64,000 nt of DNA from Winogradskyella marincola. GTDB lineage: Bacteria; Bacteroidota; Bacteroidia; Flavobacteriales; Flavobacteriaceae. The stretch covers positions 1-64,000 of the forward strand of contig NZ_JARSBN010000011.1 in NCBI RefSeq assembly GCF_029624125.1, written 5' to 3'. The notes under the pieces are model-generated. The model had not been told where the DNA came from and searched no databases. It was given only the letters and a program-made list of their open reading frames with translations. The position numbers and the translations under genes are program-made. The number at the start of each line of letters is the position of its first letter. Within the stretch, counting starts at the first letter, position 1. Of the stretch, positions 50,033-59,556 are shown in pieces.

Positions 50033-50845
50033 CTATTCTTCTGTGAATTTCTCCATAACAGCATCACTTACTCCCATATTACTAAATCCTCCATCGTTAT
50101 AAAGGTTTTGAAGTGTAACACGACGCGTTAAATCACTAAATAATGTAACGGTATAATTAGCACAGTCCATTGCTGTTGCATTTCCTAATGGAGACATTTT
50201 TTCTGCATAAGAAATAAAACCATCAAAACCTTTTACTCCACTTCCTGCTGTGGTTGGTGTTGGTGATTGAGAGATTGTATTAACTCTTACCTTTTTGTCC
50301 CTTCCAAAGAAATAACCAAAACTACGAGCAATACTTTCTAAGTAAGCTTTATTGTCTGCCATATCATTATAATCTGGAAATACGCGTTGAGCAGCCATAT
50401 ATGTTAGTGCCACAATACTTCCCCATTCATTCATTGCATCTGCTTTATAAAGTGTTTGCATTACTTTATGAAAAGACATTGCTGACACATCTGTTCCCTT
50501 TTGGGTCCAGTCGTATTTTTGATCTGTATAATGCTTTCCTTTTCTAACATTGATAGACATACCAATAGAGTGCAATACAAAATCAATTTTTCCGCCTAAA
50601 ATTTCCATAGACTTCTCTACAAGGTTCTGTAAATCTTCTTCTGAAGTTGCATCTGCAGGAATAATTTGAGAACCTGTTTTCTCTGCCAAGGCGTTAATTT
50701 GTCCCATACGCATTGCCACAGGTGCGTTAGTTAATACAAACTCACCACCTTCTTCATGTACGCGCTCTGCGGTTTTCCATGCTATTGAGTTCTCATCAAG
50801 AGCTCCAAAAATGATTCCTTTTTTTCCTTTTAATAAGTTATACAT
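50033..50845 (-). CDS. fabI: Enoyl-ACP reductase FabI
   Basis: It reduces trans-2-enoyl-ACP in the last step of the fatty-acid elongation cycle with NAD(P)H. 270 aa. GKKGIIFGALDENSIAWKTAERV is the SDR-type dinucleotide motif with the extra residues typical of FabI. The catalytic pair is in PDYNDMADNKAYL (Tyr-x6-Lys, about 155-162). NTISQSPTPTTAGSGVKGF is the mobile substrate loop. It lies 41 bp downstream of recN and is followed by a terminator. Confidence 0.95.
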   Translation of the reverse strand: MYNLLKGKKGIIFGALDENSIAWKTAERVHEEGGEFVLTNAPVAMRMGQINALAEKTGSQIIPADATSEEDLQNLVEKSMEILGGKIDFVLHSIGMSINVRKGKHYTDQKYDWTQKGTDVSAMSFHKVMQTLYKADAMNEWGSIVALTYMAAQRVFPDYNDMADNKAYLESIARSFGYFFGRDKKVRVNTISQSPTPTTAGSGVKGFDGFISYAEKMSPLGNATAMDCANYTVTLFSDLTRRVTLQNLYNDGGFSNMGVSDAVMEKFTEE

Positions 50846-50886
50846 AGTGTATTATTTTAGTCAGTTTTAATGCTGTAAATATAGTA

Positions 50887-52539
50887 TTAATTCAACAATT
50901 GCTTAGCATGAGCCATGGCAGATTCTGTAATATCTGCTCCACCTAACATTTGCGCTATCTCAACAATACGCTCTTCTTCTGTTAAACGTTTTAAGTTGGT
51001 CTCAGTAATGTCGTTGTTGTCTGTTTTATATACTTTGAAATGCGAATTTCCTTTTGCGGCTATCTGAGGTAAATGGGTAATAGCATAAACTTGCATTCTT
51101 CCGCTCATCTGCTTCATAATATCTCCCATTTTATTTGAAATTTCACCAGACACTCCTGTATCTATTTCATCAAACATTATAGATGGCAACTGGATATATT
51201 CTGACAATATTGATTTAATAGCCAACATTATTCGAGATAACTCACCACCTGATGCAGATTTCTTCAATTCGTTATAACTAGATCCTTTATTAGCCATGAA
51301 TAAAAACTGCAAACTATCTTTTCCGTTAGGTAAAAATCGGTCTACTTCTGCTAAGTCTATTTTAAATTTTGCATTAGGCATCCCTAAATCTGACAACAAA
51401 CTTTCAAGTTTTTTAATTAAAACTGGCAATACAGATTGTCGTTTTTTAGTGATTTGACCTGCTATTTTATTCAGCGTCTCCTTAACATTAGATAGCTCTG
51501 CTTCTTTTTCTTTTATAGCCTCATCTAAACCTTCTGTATCAGATACCTTAGACGCCAACTCATTTTTAATAGAAATTAAATCTTCTATCTGAGAAACCGA
51601 ATGTTTTTGAAACAGGTTATTAATAATTTGAAGTTGAGAATTTATACGCTCTAACTCTTGAGGATCTGTAGACAAGGATTCTTCTAAATCATCTAACTCC
51701 AGTAACAAGTCATCTAACTCTATATGAACGCTTGTAATACGCTCTGCGATTGCTTGATAAGATTTCCCAAAACCAGATATCTTATTAAGCTCATGCTTTA
51801 AAACATTTAATTGATCTATAACACCTTGATCCTCCAAGCTTAATACCCCTTTAGCATTAGCTAGTTTCTCTCCTATAATTTCTACATTATTGAGCTGCTC
51901 GTACTGTGTTTCTAAATCTTCAAGATTAATCGATTCTAGCTTTATTTCATTAAGTTCGTTTACCAAAAAAAGATTGTAATCATATTCTTTAATCAACTCT
52001 GCTTTAGAATCCATTAAAGCCTGTAACGTTTTCTGCAACGCTTTATAATCTGACAGTTTCTTAGAATACAATTCTAAGTTTTCTTTATGATCTGCTAGAG
52101 CATCTATAACCCTAAACTGATAATCATTCTCAACCAATTGCTGTGTTTGGTGCTGCGAATGAATATCTATAAGGTGTGAACTTAAATCAGACAACGCATC
52201 TAGCGTTGTTGGTGTATCATTAATAAAAGCACGAGACTTGCCTGATGGTAAAATCTCTCTTCTTATAATAGTTTGCACATCATAATCTAAGTCTAACGCT
52301 ACAAATAGGTTCTTTAGATTGTAATTAGCTATATCAAAACTTGCTTCAATTATACATTTTTCGTCTTTATCTTTTACCTGGCTTAAGTCTGCGCGTTTAC
52401 CCAAAACTAAAGACAAGCCTCCTAATAAAATAGACTTACCAGCTCCTGTTTCGCCTGTAATAATAGTTAATCCATTATTAAACTGAACATTGAGCTCGTC
52501 AATTAAAGCGTAATTTTTTATGTAAAGTGAGGTTAGCAA
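50887..52539 (-). CDS. recN: DNA repair protein RecN
   Basis: This SMC-like ATPase acts in double-strand-break repair. 550 aa. The N-terminal NNGLTIITGETGAGKSILL (about 21) is the Walker A region, then come long coiled coils (about 150-370, with many Leu/Glu/Lys heptads), the signature KKSASGGELSRIMLAIKS (about 425) and Walker B MFDEIDTGVSGEIS (about 458), plus VYAITHLPQIAAKGN. All parts are present at normal length. It ends 41 bp before fabI. Confidence 0.96.
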   Translation of the reverse strand: MLTSLYIKNYALIDELNVQFNNGLTIITGETGAGKSILLGGLSLVLGKRADLSQVKDKDEKCIIEASFDIANYNLKNLFVALDLDYDVQTIIRREILPSGKSRAFINDTPTTLDALSDLSSHLIDIHSQHQTQQLVENDYQFRVIDALADHKENLELYSKKLSDYKALQKTLQALMDSKAELIKEYDYNLFLVNELNEIKLESINLEDLETQYEQLNNVEIIGEKLANAKGVLSLEDQGVIDQLNVLKHELNKISGFGKSYQAIAERITSVHIELDDLLLELDDLEESLSTDPQELERINSQLQIINNLFQKHSVSQIEDLISIKNELASKVSDTEGLDEAIKEKEAELSNVKETLNKIAGQITKKRQSVLPVLIKKLESLLSDLGMPNAKFKIDLAEVDRFLPNGKDSLQFLFMANKGSSYNELKKSASGGELSRIMLAIKSILSEYIQLPSIMFDEIDTGVSGEISNKMGDIMKQMSGRMQVYAITHLPQIAAKGNSHFKVYKTDNNDITETNLKRLTEEERIVEIAQMLGGADITESAMAHAKQLLN

Positions 52540-52617
52540 AAATCTATAATTTGTTTTTTACAAAAATATAGAATCTCAGTTAAGTTGAGAATGGCTATTG
52601 AAAAAATAAACAGAAAA

Positions 52618-53505
52618 TTAAAACTTAATTTTTCGCCATTTCTGAGAGTGCATTGGCGCAATTTTATTGAGTATATCTACAGCTTCTGCAATATTAACAC
52701 TTGGTCCTCCTGAGAGAACATCCATAATTTCATCTGATTTAGCATCAAAAAACACACGTAGCAAGTACGAGTTAGGTCTTCTTTTATGAATTTTTTGCAA
52801 CTCTGATAATGAAGAAATAACTTCAGATTTACCTTTTTTAGTATCGTCTGCCATAACATCCATACCTAGCATATGGTAGTTATACATGGTAGTTCTTATT
52901 TCTTTAAATGTTGGCGAAAGCAAGTTATCTATTAAAGCAAAACGCGATTGTAAACCATCTTCTAACTTCCAGCCTTGTCCACTTAATTGCTGTGAGTAAT
53001 TAGCTATAGTTTGCGCTTGAGAAAAATATTCATCTCCTCCATTTAATGCAAACGAATCTGCGTCCATTCCTAAAATCATAAACACATGAAACGAAAGTAC
53101 AGACACTAAGTTAGACTCAAACTGCAGTGGATTAAATACCATATTTTGATATTCTATATACTGAAAATTGAAATCCTTATCATTATAGTTGTATACAGGT
53201 GAGCTGTAAGTAGAATTAAAAACAGGTCTTGATGATGACACCTGCAATGTTGCACTAAAACTATCGTTTTCGTAGCCAGTTACATTGATAACCATACTAC
53301 AGTTGATTCGTTCTTCAGCGCCAAAGTTTTTTTCGGTCCATTTGGTGTTGTTAATAAACTCATTCAGCTGCTTTTCTAATGTTTTAAAAACAACATTATT
53401 ATCATTACCTGTTTGTTGAGCTATAACATTAACGGTACAATTCAACTCTTGCGAAAACACAACGGCTGAACATAAAAAGGCGAATAAAACTAGTAATCTA
53501 CGCAT
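52618..53505 (-). CDS. DUF4835 family exported protein
   Basis: This 295-aa protein has a signal peptide (MRRLLVLFAFLCSAVVFSQ). ELNCTVNVIAQQTGNDNNVVFKTLE is the family start, followed by SRPVFNSTYSSPVYNYNDKDF and ESNLVSVLSFHVFMILGMDADSF. Placed between coaBC and recN, it occupies its usual locus in Bacteroidota, where DUF4835 members are linked to gliding or outer-membrane assembly. The function is not established. The gene overlaps the coaBC stop by 8 bp. Confidence 0.88.
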   Translation of the reverse strand: MRRLLVLFAFLCSAVVFSQELNCTVNVIAQQTGNDNNVVFKTLEKQLNEFINNTKWTEKNFGAEERINCSMVINVTGYENDSFSATLQVSSSRPVFNSTYSSPVYNYNDKDFNFQYIEYQNMVFNPLQFESNLVSVLSFHVFMILGMDADSFALNGGDEYFSQAQTIANYSQQLSGQGWKLEDGLQSRFALIDNLLSPTFKEIRTTMYNYHMLGMDVMADDTKKGKSEVISSLSELQKIHKRRPNSYLLRVFFDAKSDEIMDVLSGGPSVNIAEAVDILNKIAPMHSQKWRKIKF

Positions 53506-54709
53506 TTAGCTGTTTTAAGATCTGTTGCATTAAATCTTTAGCAACTTCTGCCTTAGATTTAAGCGGATTTTCTATAACATCGTTAGTCGATGTTATAAAT
53601 GTAACTTTATTTGTTGATACTCCAAAACCTGCTCCTTTATCTTGCAATGAATTGAGAACAATTAAATCTAAATTTTTAGATTGTAATTTTCCTTTAGCAT
53701 GCTCTAACTCATTATTGGTTTCTAGTGCAAAACCTACAAGTAGTTGGTGCGCTTTTATGGCACCTAAAGATTTTAGAATATCTTTTGTTTTTTCTAACTC
53801 TATACTAAACGTAGCATCCTTCTTTTTTATTTTTTGACTCGCTACATTTTTTGGTCTGTAATCTGCAACAGCTGCAGAAAGAATTGCTATATCTGAAGCT
53901 TCAAAATGCTTATGAACTTCATTATACATATCCTCTGCGCTTACTACAGGCTTTACTGTAACTAAACTGTGTGTAATAGTTTGATGCGTTGGTCCTGATA
54001 CAAGAACAACCTCAGCACCAAGGTTTGCTGCTGCTTTTGCAATTTCAAAACCCATTTTTCCGCTAGAATGATTTCCAATAAATCGCACAGGATCTAATGC
54101 CTCATAGGTTGGTCCAGCTGTAATAAGTACCTTTTTGCCATACAAAGGCAATTGCTTCAAAATATCTTTTTCTACAAAACTTACAATATCTTCTGGTTCT
54201 GCCATACGACCTTCTCCTACCAAACCACTAGCCAATTCTCCAGTTCCTGCTGGTATCATTTTGTTGCCATAAGCGGTTAGTTTTTCAAAAGATGTTTTTG
54301 TAGACTCGTGTTTGTACATATCTAAATCCATAGCAGGAGCAAAATATACAGGACACTTAGCAGAAAGATAGGTTGCTAAAAGGATATTATCGCAAACACC
54401 ATTAGCCATTTTTGCCATAGTATTTGCTGTGGCAGGAGCTATTATAAAATAGTCTGCCCATAATCCTAATTCTACATGATTGTTCCAAACCTCATTATCA
54501 TCATCTTCGTCAACAAAAGATGAATATACAGGATTCTTAGATAAGGTTGAAAGCGTAAGTGGAGTTATAAAATCTTTAGAAGCAGGCGTCATAACAACTT
54601 TAACGTTAGCGCCTGCTTTAATGAATAATCTGACTAAACTAGCAGATTTATATGCGGCAATACCTGCGGTAATGCCTAATAAAATATTTTTGTCTCTTAG
54701 AATAGACAT
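53498..54709 (-). CDS. coaBC: Bifunctional phosphopantothenoylcysteine decarboxylase/synthase
   Basis: This enzyme joins cysteine to phosphopantothenate (CoaB, C-terminal) and decarboxylates the product (CoaC, N-terminal, FMN) in coenzyme A synthesis. 403 aa. NILLGITAGIAAYKSASLV is the flavoprotein start, NHVELGLWADYFIIAPATANTMAKMANGVCDN contains the CoaC His and PAxAN motif, and the CoaB half begins KVLITAGPTYEALDPVRFIGNHSSGKMG, with AAVADYRP (about 285). Located between rpoZ and DUF4835 as expected. Confidence 0.95.
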   Translation of the reverse strand: MSILRDKNILLGITAGIAAYKSASLVRLFIKAGANVKVVMTPASKDFITPLTLSTLSKNPVYSSFVDEDDDNEVWNNHVELGLWADYFIIAPATANTMAKMANGVCDNILLATYLSAKCPVYFAPAMDLDMYKHESTKTSFEKLTAYGNKMIPAGTGELASGLVGEGRMAEPEDIVSFVEKDILKQLPLYGKKVLITAGPTYEALDPVRFIGNHSSGKMGFEIAKAAANLGAEVVLVSGPTHQTITHSLVTVKPVVSAEDMYNEVHKHFEASDIAILSAAVADYRPKNVASQKIKKKDATFSIELEKTKDILKSLGAIKAHQLLVGFALETNNELEHAKGKLQSKNLDLIVLNSLQDKGAGFGVSTNKVTFITSTNDVIENPLKSKAEVAKDLMQQILKQLNA

Positions 54710-54716
54710 CTAAGGA

Positions 54717-55043
54717 TTATTGTTTTGAATCCTCAGTGTTTCTGTGGTAAATCTTACCATCTAACCACTCTTTTACTGCTAACGCATGTGGCTTTGGTAA
54801 TTTTTCGTAAAACTTAGAAACTTCGATTTGCTCTTTGTTTTCAAAAATTTCTTCAAGACTATCGTTGTAAGTTGCAAACTCTTCTAGCTTGTCTATTAAC
54901 TCACGTCTTATGTCTGTGTTAATTTGCTCAGCACGCTTAGAGATAACCGAAATCGCTTCGTAAATGTTATCTGTTGCAGCATCAACTTCATTTCTGTTAT
55001 ACGTTACAGTTGAAACAGGTGCATCTGTCTTTTTTAAATCCAT
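54717..55043 (-). CDS. rpoZ: DNA-directed RNA polymerase omega subunit, Bacteroidota type
   Basis: This 108-aa protein fits the Bacteroidota omega type (DUF1573-free, about 100-110 aa). DAATDNIYEAISVISKRAEQINTDIRREL is the conserved core that binds beta-prime, and PHALAVKEWLDGKIYHR is the C-terminal part. It sits between bamD and coaBC, its standard place in this group, 11 bp downstream of bamD and 7 bp upstream of coaBC. Confidence 0.92.
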   Translation of the reverse strand: MDLKKTDAPVSTVTYNRNEVDAATDNIYEAISVISKRAEQINTDIRRELIDKLEEFATYNDSLEEIFENKEQIEVSKFYEKLPKPHALAVKEWLDGKIYHRNTEDSKQ

Positions 55044-55054
55044 CGTTATAATGA

Positions 55055-55852
55055 TTAACTTTTAGTAAATGTACTTAATTCTTGTTCTAATTCTTGATTC
55101 ATTTTAGTAGCGTCTTCCATTAATTCTGAATTTGGATAAGCTTTCTTAAATGAATTATAGTATCCTATAGCATCTTTTAGTCGCTCTTCTTTTAGTTGAT
55201 CGATACTTAAAATAGCTAAATTGTACGAAGCATCAAATCTGTAAAACATTGCTTCATCTCTTAGTGATGTACCAGGAAAATCTAACAAAAAGTTGTTGAA
55301 CGATTTAATTGAGGCTTTATAATCTGTAATAAGGTCGTATTGCTTTGCAATTTCAAACGCCTTCTTTTCTAATTTAAAATCTAATTCCTTAACTAAAGTA
55401 TTAGCTTCTGCCAAATACTGAGATTCTGGATATTGGTTAACAAACAACTGTAATTTTTCAATGGCTTCTACAGTTTCTTTTTGCTCTTTAGAATATACTG
55501 GCGAATTAAAATAATACCCTTTTGCTGCTTTAAAAGCTGCTTCTTCTGCCTTTTCACTTTGAGGGTATATGTCTGTAAACTTATCAAAATGATAACTAGC
55601 TATGTAGTAATCTCCCATTTCGTAAGAACAGTTAGCATGCATGTACGTTAACTTCTCTGCCTGAGGTTTCCCTCTATACTTTGGTAAAATTTGATCTAAA
55701 AGTCTCTTAGACTTACTCCATTTTCCAGCTTCGTACAATTCATCAGCCATAGTAAATTTCTTTGCAACATCTTCAGATTTTAAGGCTTTCTGAAAATCGC
55801 TACATGAAACTAATAAAAGTGTTGCGAAAAGTATGTAAATTCCTTGCTTCAT
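55055..55852 (-). CDS. bamD: Outer-membrane protein assembly factor BamD
   Basis: This is the TPR lipoprotein subunit of the BAM machine that inserts beta-barrels. The ATG at 55852 (MKQGIYILFATLLLVSCSDF) gives a lipoprotein signal with Cys at 17; an upstream ATG at 55882 would spoil it. 265 aa. FQKALKSEDVAKKF is the family lead, followed by five TPR-like units (ADELYEAGKWSKSKRLL, SYHFDKFTDIYPQSEKA, AIEKLQLFVNQYPESQYLAEA, SIKSFNNFLLDFPGTSLRDEA, AIGYYNSFKKAYPNSELMEDA). It lies upstream of rpoZ by 11 bp. Confidence 0.93.
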   Translation of the reverse strand: MKQGIYILFATLLLVSCSDFQKALKSEDVAKKFTMADELYEAGKWSKSKRLLDQILPKYRGKPQAEKLTYMHANCSYEMGDYYIASYHFDKFTDIYPQSEKAEEAAFKAAKGYYFNSPVYSKEQKETVEAIEKLQLFVNQYPESQYLAEANTLVKELDFKLEKKAFEIAKQYDLITDYKASIKSFNNFLLDFPGTSLRDEAMFYRFDASYNLAILSIDQLKEERLKDAIGYYNSFKKAYPNSELMEDATKMNQELEQELSTFTKS

Positions 55853-55960
55853 AAATTTTAAACAGGATGCAAAAGTACGCATTATTAACGGATTTTAAAA
55901 ACAAAAATTGTACGCTAAAATAGTGGTTGTTTTAGATGCGCTGTGTAATTTAAACTAAGT

Positions 55961-56845
55961 TTAACTTTTACCTAAATCTTTTAAGGCACTTTTAATATCA
56001 TTTTTAAGCTTATCTGTTGCCTCTACTAATGGTAAACGCACGTGAGATTCTGAAATATTCAATGCTTCTAAAACTGCTTTGATACCAGCAGGATTGTTTT
56101 CAGAAAAAATTAAACGTGTTATTGGCATTAGATCAAAATGCGTCTTATATGCTTCTTTGGCTTTACCAGCAATACCTAATCTAATCATCTCAGAAAATTC
56201 TTTTGGTAAGGCTTGCCCTATAACTGAAATTACGCCAGAACCTCCTGCTAATGCCACACCTAATGCTAAATCATCATCTCCTGACAATACCAAGAAATCA
56301 TCTGGCTTGGTTCTTAACAACTCTAAATATTGATGTACATTATTACCTGCTTCTTTAACCGCAATAATATTTTTAAAATCATTAGCTAATCTTATTGTGG
56401 TTTCTGGCAATACATTAGATGATGTTCTTCCTGGAACATTATATAAAATAATTGGCTTTGGAGACACCTCTGCAATAGCTTTAAAATGCTGATAGATTCC
56501 TTCTTGTGTAGGCTTACTATAATACGGAGATACAGATAAAATAGCATCTATGCTAGACAAATCTGTATTATTAATTTCGCTAATTATAGACGCTGTATTA
56601 TTACCTCCAATACCTAAAACCAATGGCACTCTTCCGTTATTAACTTTAGATATAAACTCTACTAACATTTTCTTTTCTTCAGCAGTAACTGTAACACTTT
56701 CTCCTGTTGTACCACTTATTACCAAGTACTCTGTACCATTGTTTATATTATGCTCTACCAATCGCTCAAGCGCTTCAAAATCTATACTTAAATCTGCTTT
56801 AAATGGTGTAATTAGCGCTACTCCTGTTCCTATAAATTTGGTCAT
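55961..56845 (-). CDS. dapA: 4-hydroxy-tetrahydrodipicolinate synthase
   Basis: It condenses pyruvate and aspartate semialdehyde in lysine and diaminopimelate synthesis. 294 aa. TEYLVISGTTGESVTVTAEEK is the substrate-binding region (TTGE), YYSKPTQEGIYQHF has the conserved Tyr, YNVPGRTSSNVLPET follows, and IIAVKEAGNNVHQ carries the Schiff-base Lys (about 163). SGDDDLALGVALAGGSGVISV and NPAGIKAVLEAL complete the signature. The start overlaps the stop of the DUF6913-type gene by one base (TAATG). Confidence 0.96.
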   Translation of the reverse strand: MTKFIGTGVALITPFKADLSIDFEALERLVEHNINNGTEYLVISGTTGESVTVTAEEKKMLVEFISKVNNGRVPLVLGIGGNNTASIISEINNTDLSSIDAILSVSPYYSKPTQEGIYQHFKAIAEVSPKPIILYNVPGRTSSNVLPETTIRLANDFKNIIAVKEAGNNVHQYLELLRTKPDDFLVLSGDDDLALGVALAGGSGVISVIGQALPKEFSEMIRLGIAGKAKEAYKTHFDLMPITRLIFSENNPAGIKAVLEALNISESHVRLPLVEATDKLKNDIKSALKDLGKS

Positions 56846-57363
56846 TATAATTTGTTTAAAATGTTTAAATATTTTTTTAATTCGTTTTTAAAGGTTTTTA
56901 CGTCTTTAGGATCTATATCTATGATTAAATCATACAGACGCTCATCCTTTCGGCTTAATCCAACTTTTAAATTTGCCTTTGATGCAGCTGTTATAAGGTC
57001 TAACTCTGGAGTTTCTGTTTTGTAATAACTCACCAACACATCAAAAGGGTCATCTATAAAAGCTTGTAAGTCTATGTTGTTTATTTTTCCCTTCCATCCA
57101 AAATGTTTTGGAGAAAAATAGGTTTCCCACTGGCTTCCTTCATACTTATCATCTTTTGTAAAAGCAACGATTTTGTGCTTTGGAGATGTTAAGTTTAGCT
57201 CTTTAAAATAATTTCTAAAGACCTCAAAATCTTTAAATTCGCTAGCATTAAATAAAATCGCAATTACCTTAACCTTATTGTTATTTACTGCAGCTTTACG
57301 AGCAGACAACAATTTGTTTACATATTTTTGATTTGATTTTTCCTTAAATGCTTTTAAAATCAT
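56845..57363 (-). CDS. DUF6913-like protein (172 aa)
   Basis: This is a cytoplasmic protein with no signal peptide. VKVIAILFNASEFKDFEVFRNYF (about 30-52) forms a Rossmann-like strand and helix, followed by FGWKGKIN and FDVLVSYYKTETPELDLITAASKANLKVGLS. These match the DUF6913 group found in Flavobacteriales, always beside dapA. Its function is unknown. Translation is coupled to dapA through a TAATG junction. Confidence 0.8.
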   Translation of the reverse strand: MILKAFKEKSNQKYVNKLLSARKAAVNNNKVKVIAILFNASEFKDFEVFRNYFKELNLTSPKHKIVAFTKDDKYEGSQWETYFSPKHFGWKGKINNIDLQAFIDDPFDVLVSYYKTETPELDLITAASKANLKVGLSRKDERLYDLIIDIDPKDVKTFKNELKKYLNILNKL

Positions 57364-57433
57364 TTACCTTTAGCCTTTGATGCAAATTTAACAAAAGCAC
57401 AAGTATTATTTAATTACTATTTCAACTAAATCG

Positions 57434-58192
57434 ATGATAAAAAATTCACTTTTATTAGTTCTTTTTTTGAGTATTGCTTATTCATGCAAAGAAATACCAA
57501 ACAGAGTTGAAGGTAGCCGTTTAGAAATTAACGACTCTATTACCTTAGACAAAGAGATTGAAAACTTCATAAGTCCTTACAGAGATAATGTAAACAAAAA
57601 TTTAGACAGTGTCATTTCTTATGCTCCAGAAACCTATTCTAAATCTAATGGCGAATTTAACACTGCTATTGGCAACTTAATGGCTGACGCTGTATATAAT
57701 GAAAGTAATCCTGTCTTTAACAAACGTACAGGTAAAAATATTGATTTTGTAATACTAAACCATGGAGGAATTAGAGCTATAATTTCTCAAGGAAATATAA
57801 CATCAAGAACGGCTTACGAAGTAATGCCTTTTGAAAATTCTGTTGTGGTTGTTGCATTAAAAGGAAAACAAATCAACGAACTCTTTGACTATCTTTCTAA
57901 AGCCAAACGCGCTCATCCTGTTTCTAAGCAAGTTGAATTATTATTAGATAAGGATTACAATATTAAAAAAGCACTTGTTAACAGCAAGCCTGTTTCGGAA
58001 GACGAAACATATTATATAGCTACAAATGACTATTTATATAACGGAGGAGATCGTATGACGTTTTTTCACCCAAACGATAGCCTATACACACTAGATTATA
58101 AAATTAGAAATGTATTGATAGATTATTTTAAAAGAAAAGATACTATCCGTCCTAAAATTGACAATCGTTTCACAAAGTTAACTGCAGAATAA
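57434..58192 (+). CDS. 5'-nucleotidase C-terminal domain, lipoprotein
   Basis: This 252-aa protein has a lipoprotein signal peptide (MIKNSLLLVLFLSIAYSC). The mature part carries only the nucleotide-binding C-terminal domain of 5'-nucleotidases: FNTAIGNLMADAVYNES (about 72), DFVILNHGGIRAIISQGNITSRTAYEVMPFENSV (about 108) with the purine-stacking region, and ATNDYLYNGGDRMTFF. No metal-binding N-terminal domain is present. The following gene, 2 bp away, encodes that domain. The two together would make one periplasmic enzyme hydrolysing nucleotides. Confidence 0.9.
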   Translation: MIKNSLLLVLFLSIAYSCKEIPNRVEGSRLEINDSITLDKEIENFISPYRDNVNKNLDSVISYAPETYSKSNGEFNTAIGNLMADAVYNESNPVFNKRTGKNIDFVILNHGGIRAIISQGNITSRTAYEVMPFENSVVVVALKGKQINELFDYLSKAKRAHPVSKQVELLLDKDYNIKKALVNSKPVSEDETYYIATNDYLYNGGDRMTFFHPNDSLYTLDYKIRNVLIDYFKRKDTIRPKIDNRFTKLTAE

Positions 58193-58194
58193 GA

Positions 58195-59106
58195 ATGAAA
58201 AGAAGACACTTTATACAACAAACAACAGCTGCTACAGCATTAGCTGGTTTAGGAGCTTTAAATCTTCAATCTTGTGTTTCTAACAGAAAACACATTACTA
58301 TTCTGCACACCAATGATGTGCATAGCCACATAGATCCTTTTGGGCCCAACGATAAAAGAAACCCTAACAAAGGTGGTGTTGCAAGACGCGCCTCTTTGGT
58401 AGAAAATATTAGAAAAGAAAATCCTAATACATTATTATTAGATGCTGGTGATATTTTTCAAGGCACTCCTTACTTTAATTATTACGGAGGTGAATTAGAA
58501 TTTAAGCTAATGAGTATGCTTAATTACGATTTAGCTACCATTGGTAACCATGACTTTGATAATGGTATAGACGGACTTTATGCTCAATTACCACATGCAA
58601 AGTTTGAATTTGTTTCTGCCAACTATGATTTTTCAAATACTGTAATGGACACACATGTAAAACCTTACAAGATTCTTGTAAAAGATGGTGTAAAAATTGG
58701 TGTGTTTGGACTAGGTATTCAACTAGATGGTTTGGTAGACAAACAAATGTATAAAGAAACTGTTTACCATAATCCTATTGAAGTTGCGCAAGATATGTCT
58801 CGTATACTTAAAGAGGAAGAATCTTGCGATCTTGTGATTTGCCTGTCTCATATTGGCTACCACTATAAAAACAGTCCAGATAGAGCCAGCGATTTAAACC
58901 TGGCTAAAGCCACAAAAAACATCGATTTAATTATTGGTGGACACACGCACACTTTTTTACCTAAACCTACTGTTGCACAAAATAGTGAAGGTAAAAATGT
59001 ACTTGTTAATCAGGTTGGCGCTTACGGATTATATTTAGGTAGAATTGATTTTTATTTTGAAAAAGGAAAGCCACTTTATTCAGACAGCACAACAATTATT
59101 GTTTAG
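58195..59106 (+). CDS. 5'-nucleotidase metallophosphatase domain, Tat-exported
   Basis: This 303-aa protein starts MKRRHFIQQTTAATALAGLG, a twin-arginine signal with a downstream Cys (LNLQSC). Metal-site motifs of the 5'-nucleotidase N-terminal domain are all visible: ITILHTNDVHSHIDPFG, LLLDAGDIFQGTPYF, ATIGNHDFDNGIDGL (GNHD), VICLSHIGYHYK and LIIGGHTHTFL. It has no C-terminal nucleotide domain; that is encoded 2 bp upstream. It is co-transcribed with its partner in the order C-domain, N-domain. Confidence 0.92.
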   Translation: MKRRHFIQQTTAATALAGLGALNLQSCVSNRKHITILHTNDVHSHIDPFGPNDKRNPNKGGVARRASLVENIRKENPNTLLLDAGDIFQGTPYFNYYGGELEFKLMSMLNYDLATIGNHDFDNGIDGLYAQLPHAKFEFVSANYDFSNTVMDTHVKPYKILVKDGVKIGVFGLGIQLDGLVDKQMYKETVYHNPIEVAQDMSRILKEEESCDLVICLSHIGYHYKNSPDRASDLNLAKATKNIDLIIGGHTHTFLPKPTVAQNSEGKNVLVNQVGAYGLYLGRIDFYFEKGKPLYSDSTTIIV

Positions 59107-59163
59107 CAACTAATGTAAGTTTCTAAAAATGAAACGTCTAAGATTTCAACTAAACCAAAGTTT

Positions 59164-59556
59164 ATGAAATCTGACAAAATCATTTTTATACTTAGAATTG
59201 CTGTAGCTGTAATATTAATTCAAACACTACGGTTTAAGTTTACCGCACATCCTGATAGTGTATATATTTTTGAAACCGTTGGTTTAGAACCTTACGGAAG
59301 AATTGGAATTGGAATATTAGAATTAATCGCAGGAATTTTGCTCTTAATTCCAAAAACAGTTTGGATCGGTTCACTTTTAACCCTAAGTCTTATTGGAGGT
59401 GCTATTCTAATGCATCTAACACAGTTAGGAATAAACGTAAATAATGATGGAGGTCTGCTGTTTTACACAGCAGTAATTACATTTTTACTAAGCGTAGTGA
59501 TTCTTTATTATTACAGAAAGGACATTCCGGTTATAGGACAAAAATTAAGCTTCTAA
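59164..59556 (+). CDS. DoxX-like small membrane protein
   Basis: This 130-aa protein has four hydrophobic segments (about 6-23, 48-64, 66-85, 96-115). LRFKFTAHPDSVYIFETVGLEPYGRIGIGILELIAGILLLIP matches the DoxX pattern, including the G(I/V)xEL region. DoxX-type proteins are integral membrane proteins, some of them linked to thiosulfate oxidation or redox stress. Function here is unknown. Its 3' end overlaps the convergent YhhN-like gene by 12 bp. Confidence 0.72.
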   Translation: MKSDKIIFILRIAVAVILIQTLRFKFTAHPDSVYIFETVGLEPYGRIGIGILELIAGILLLIPKTVWIGSLLTLSLIGGAILMHLTQLGINVNNDGGLLFYTAVITFLLSVVILYYYRKDIPVIGQKLSF

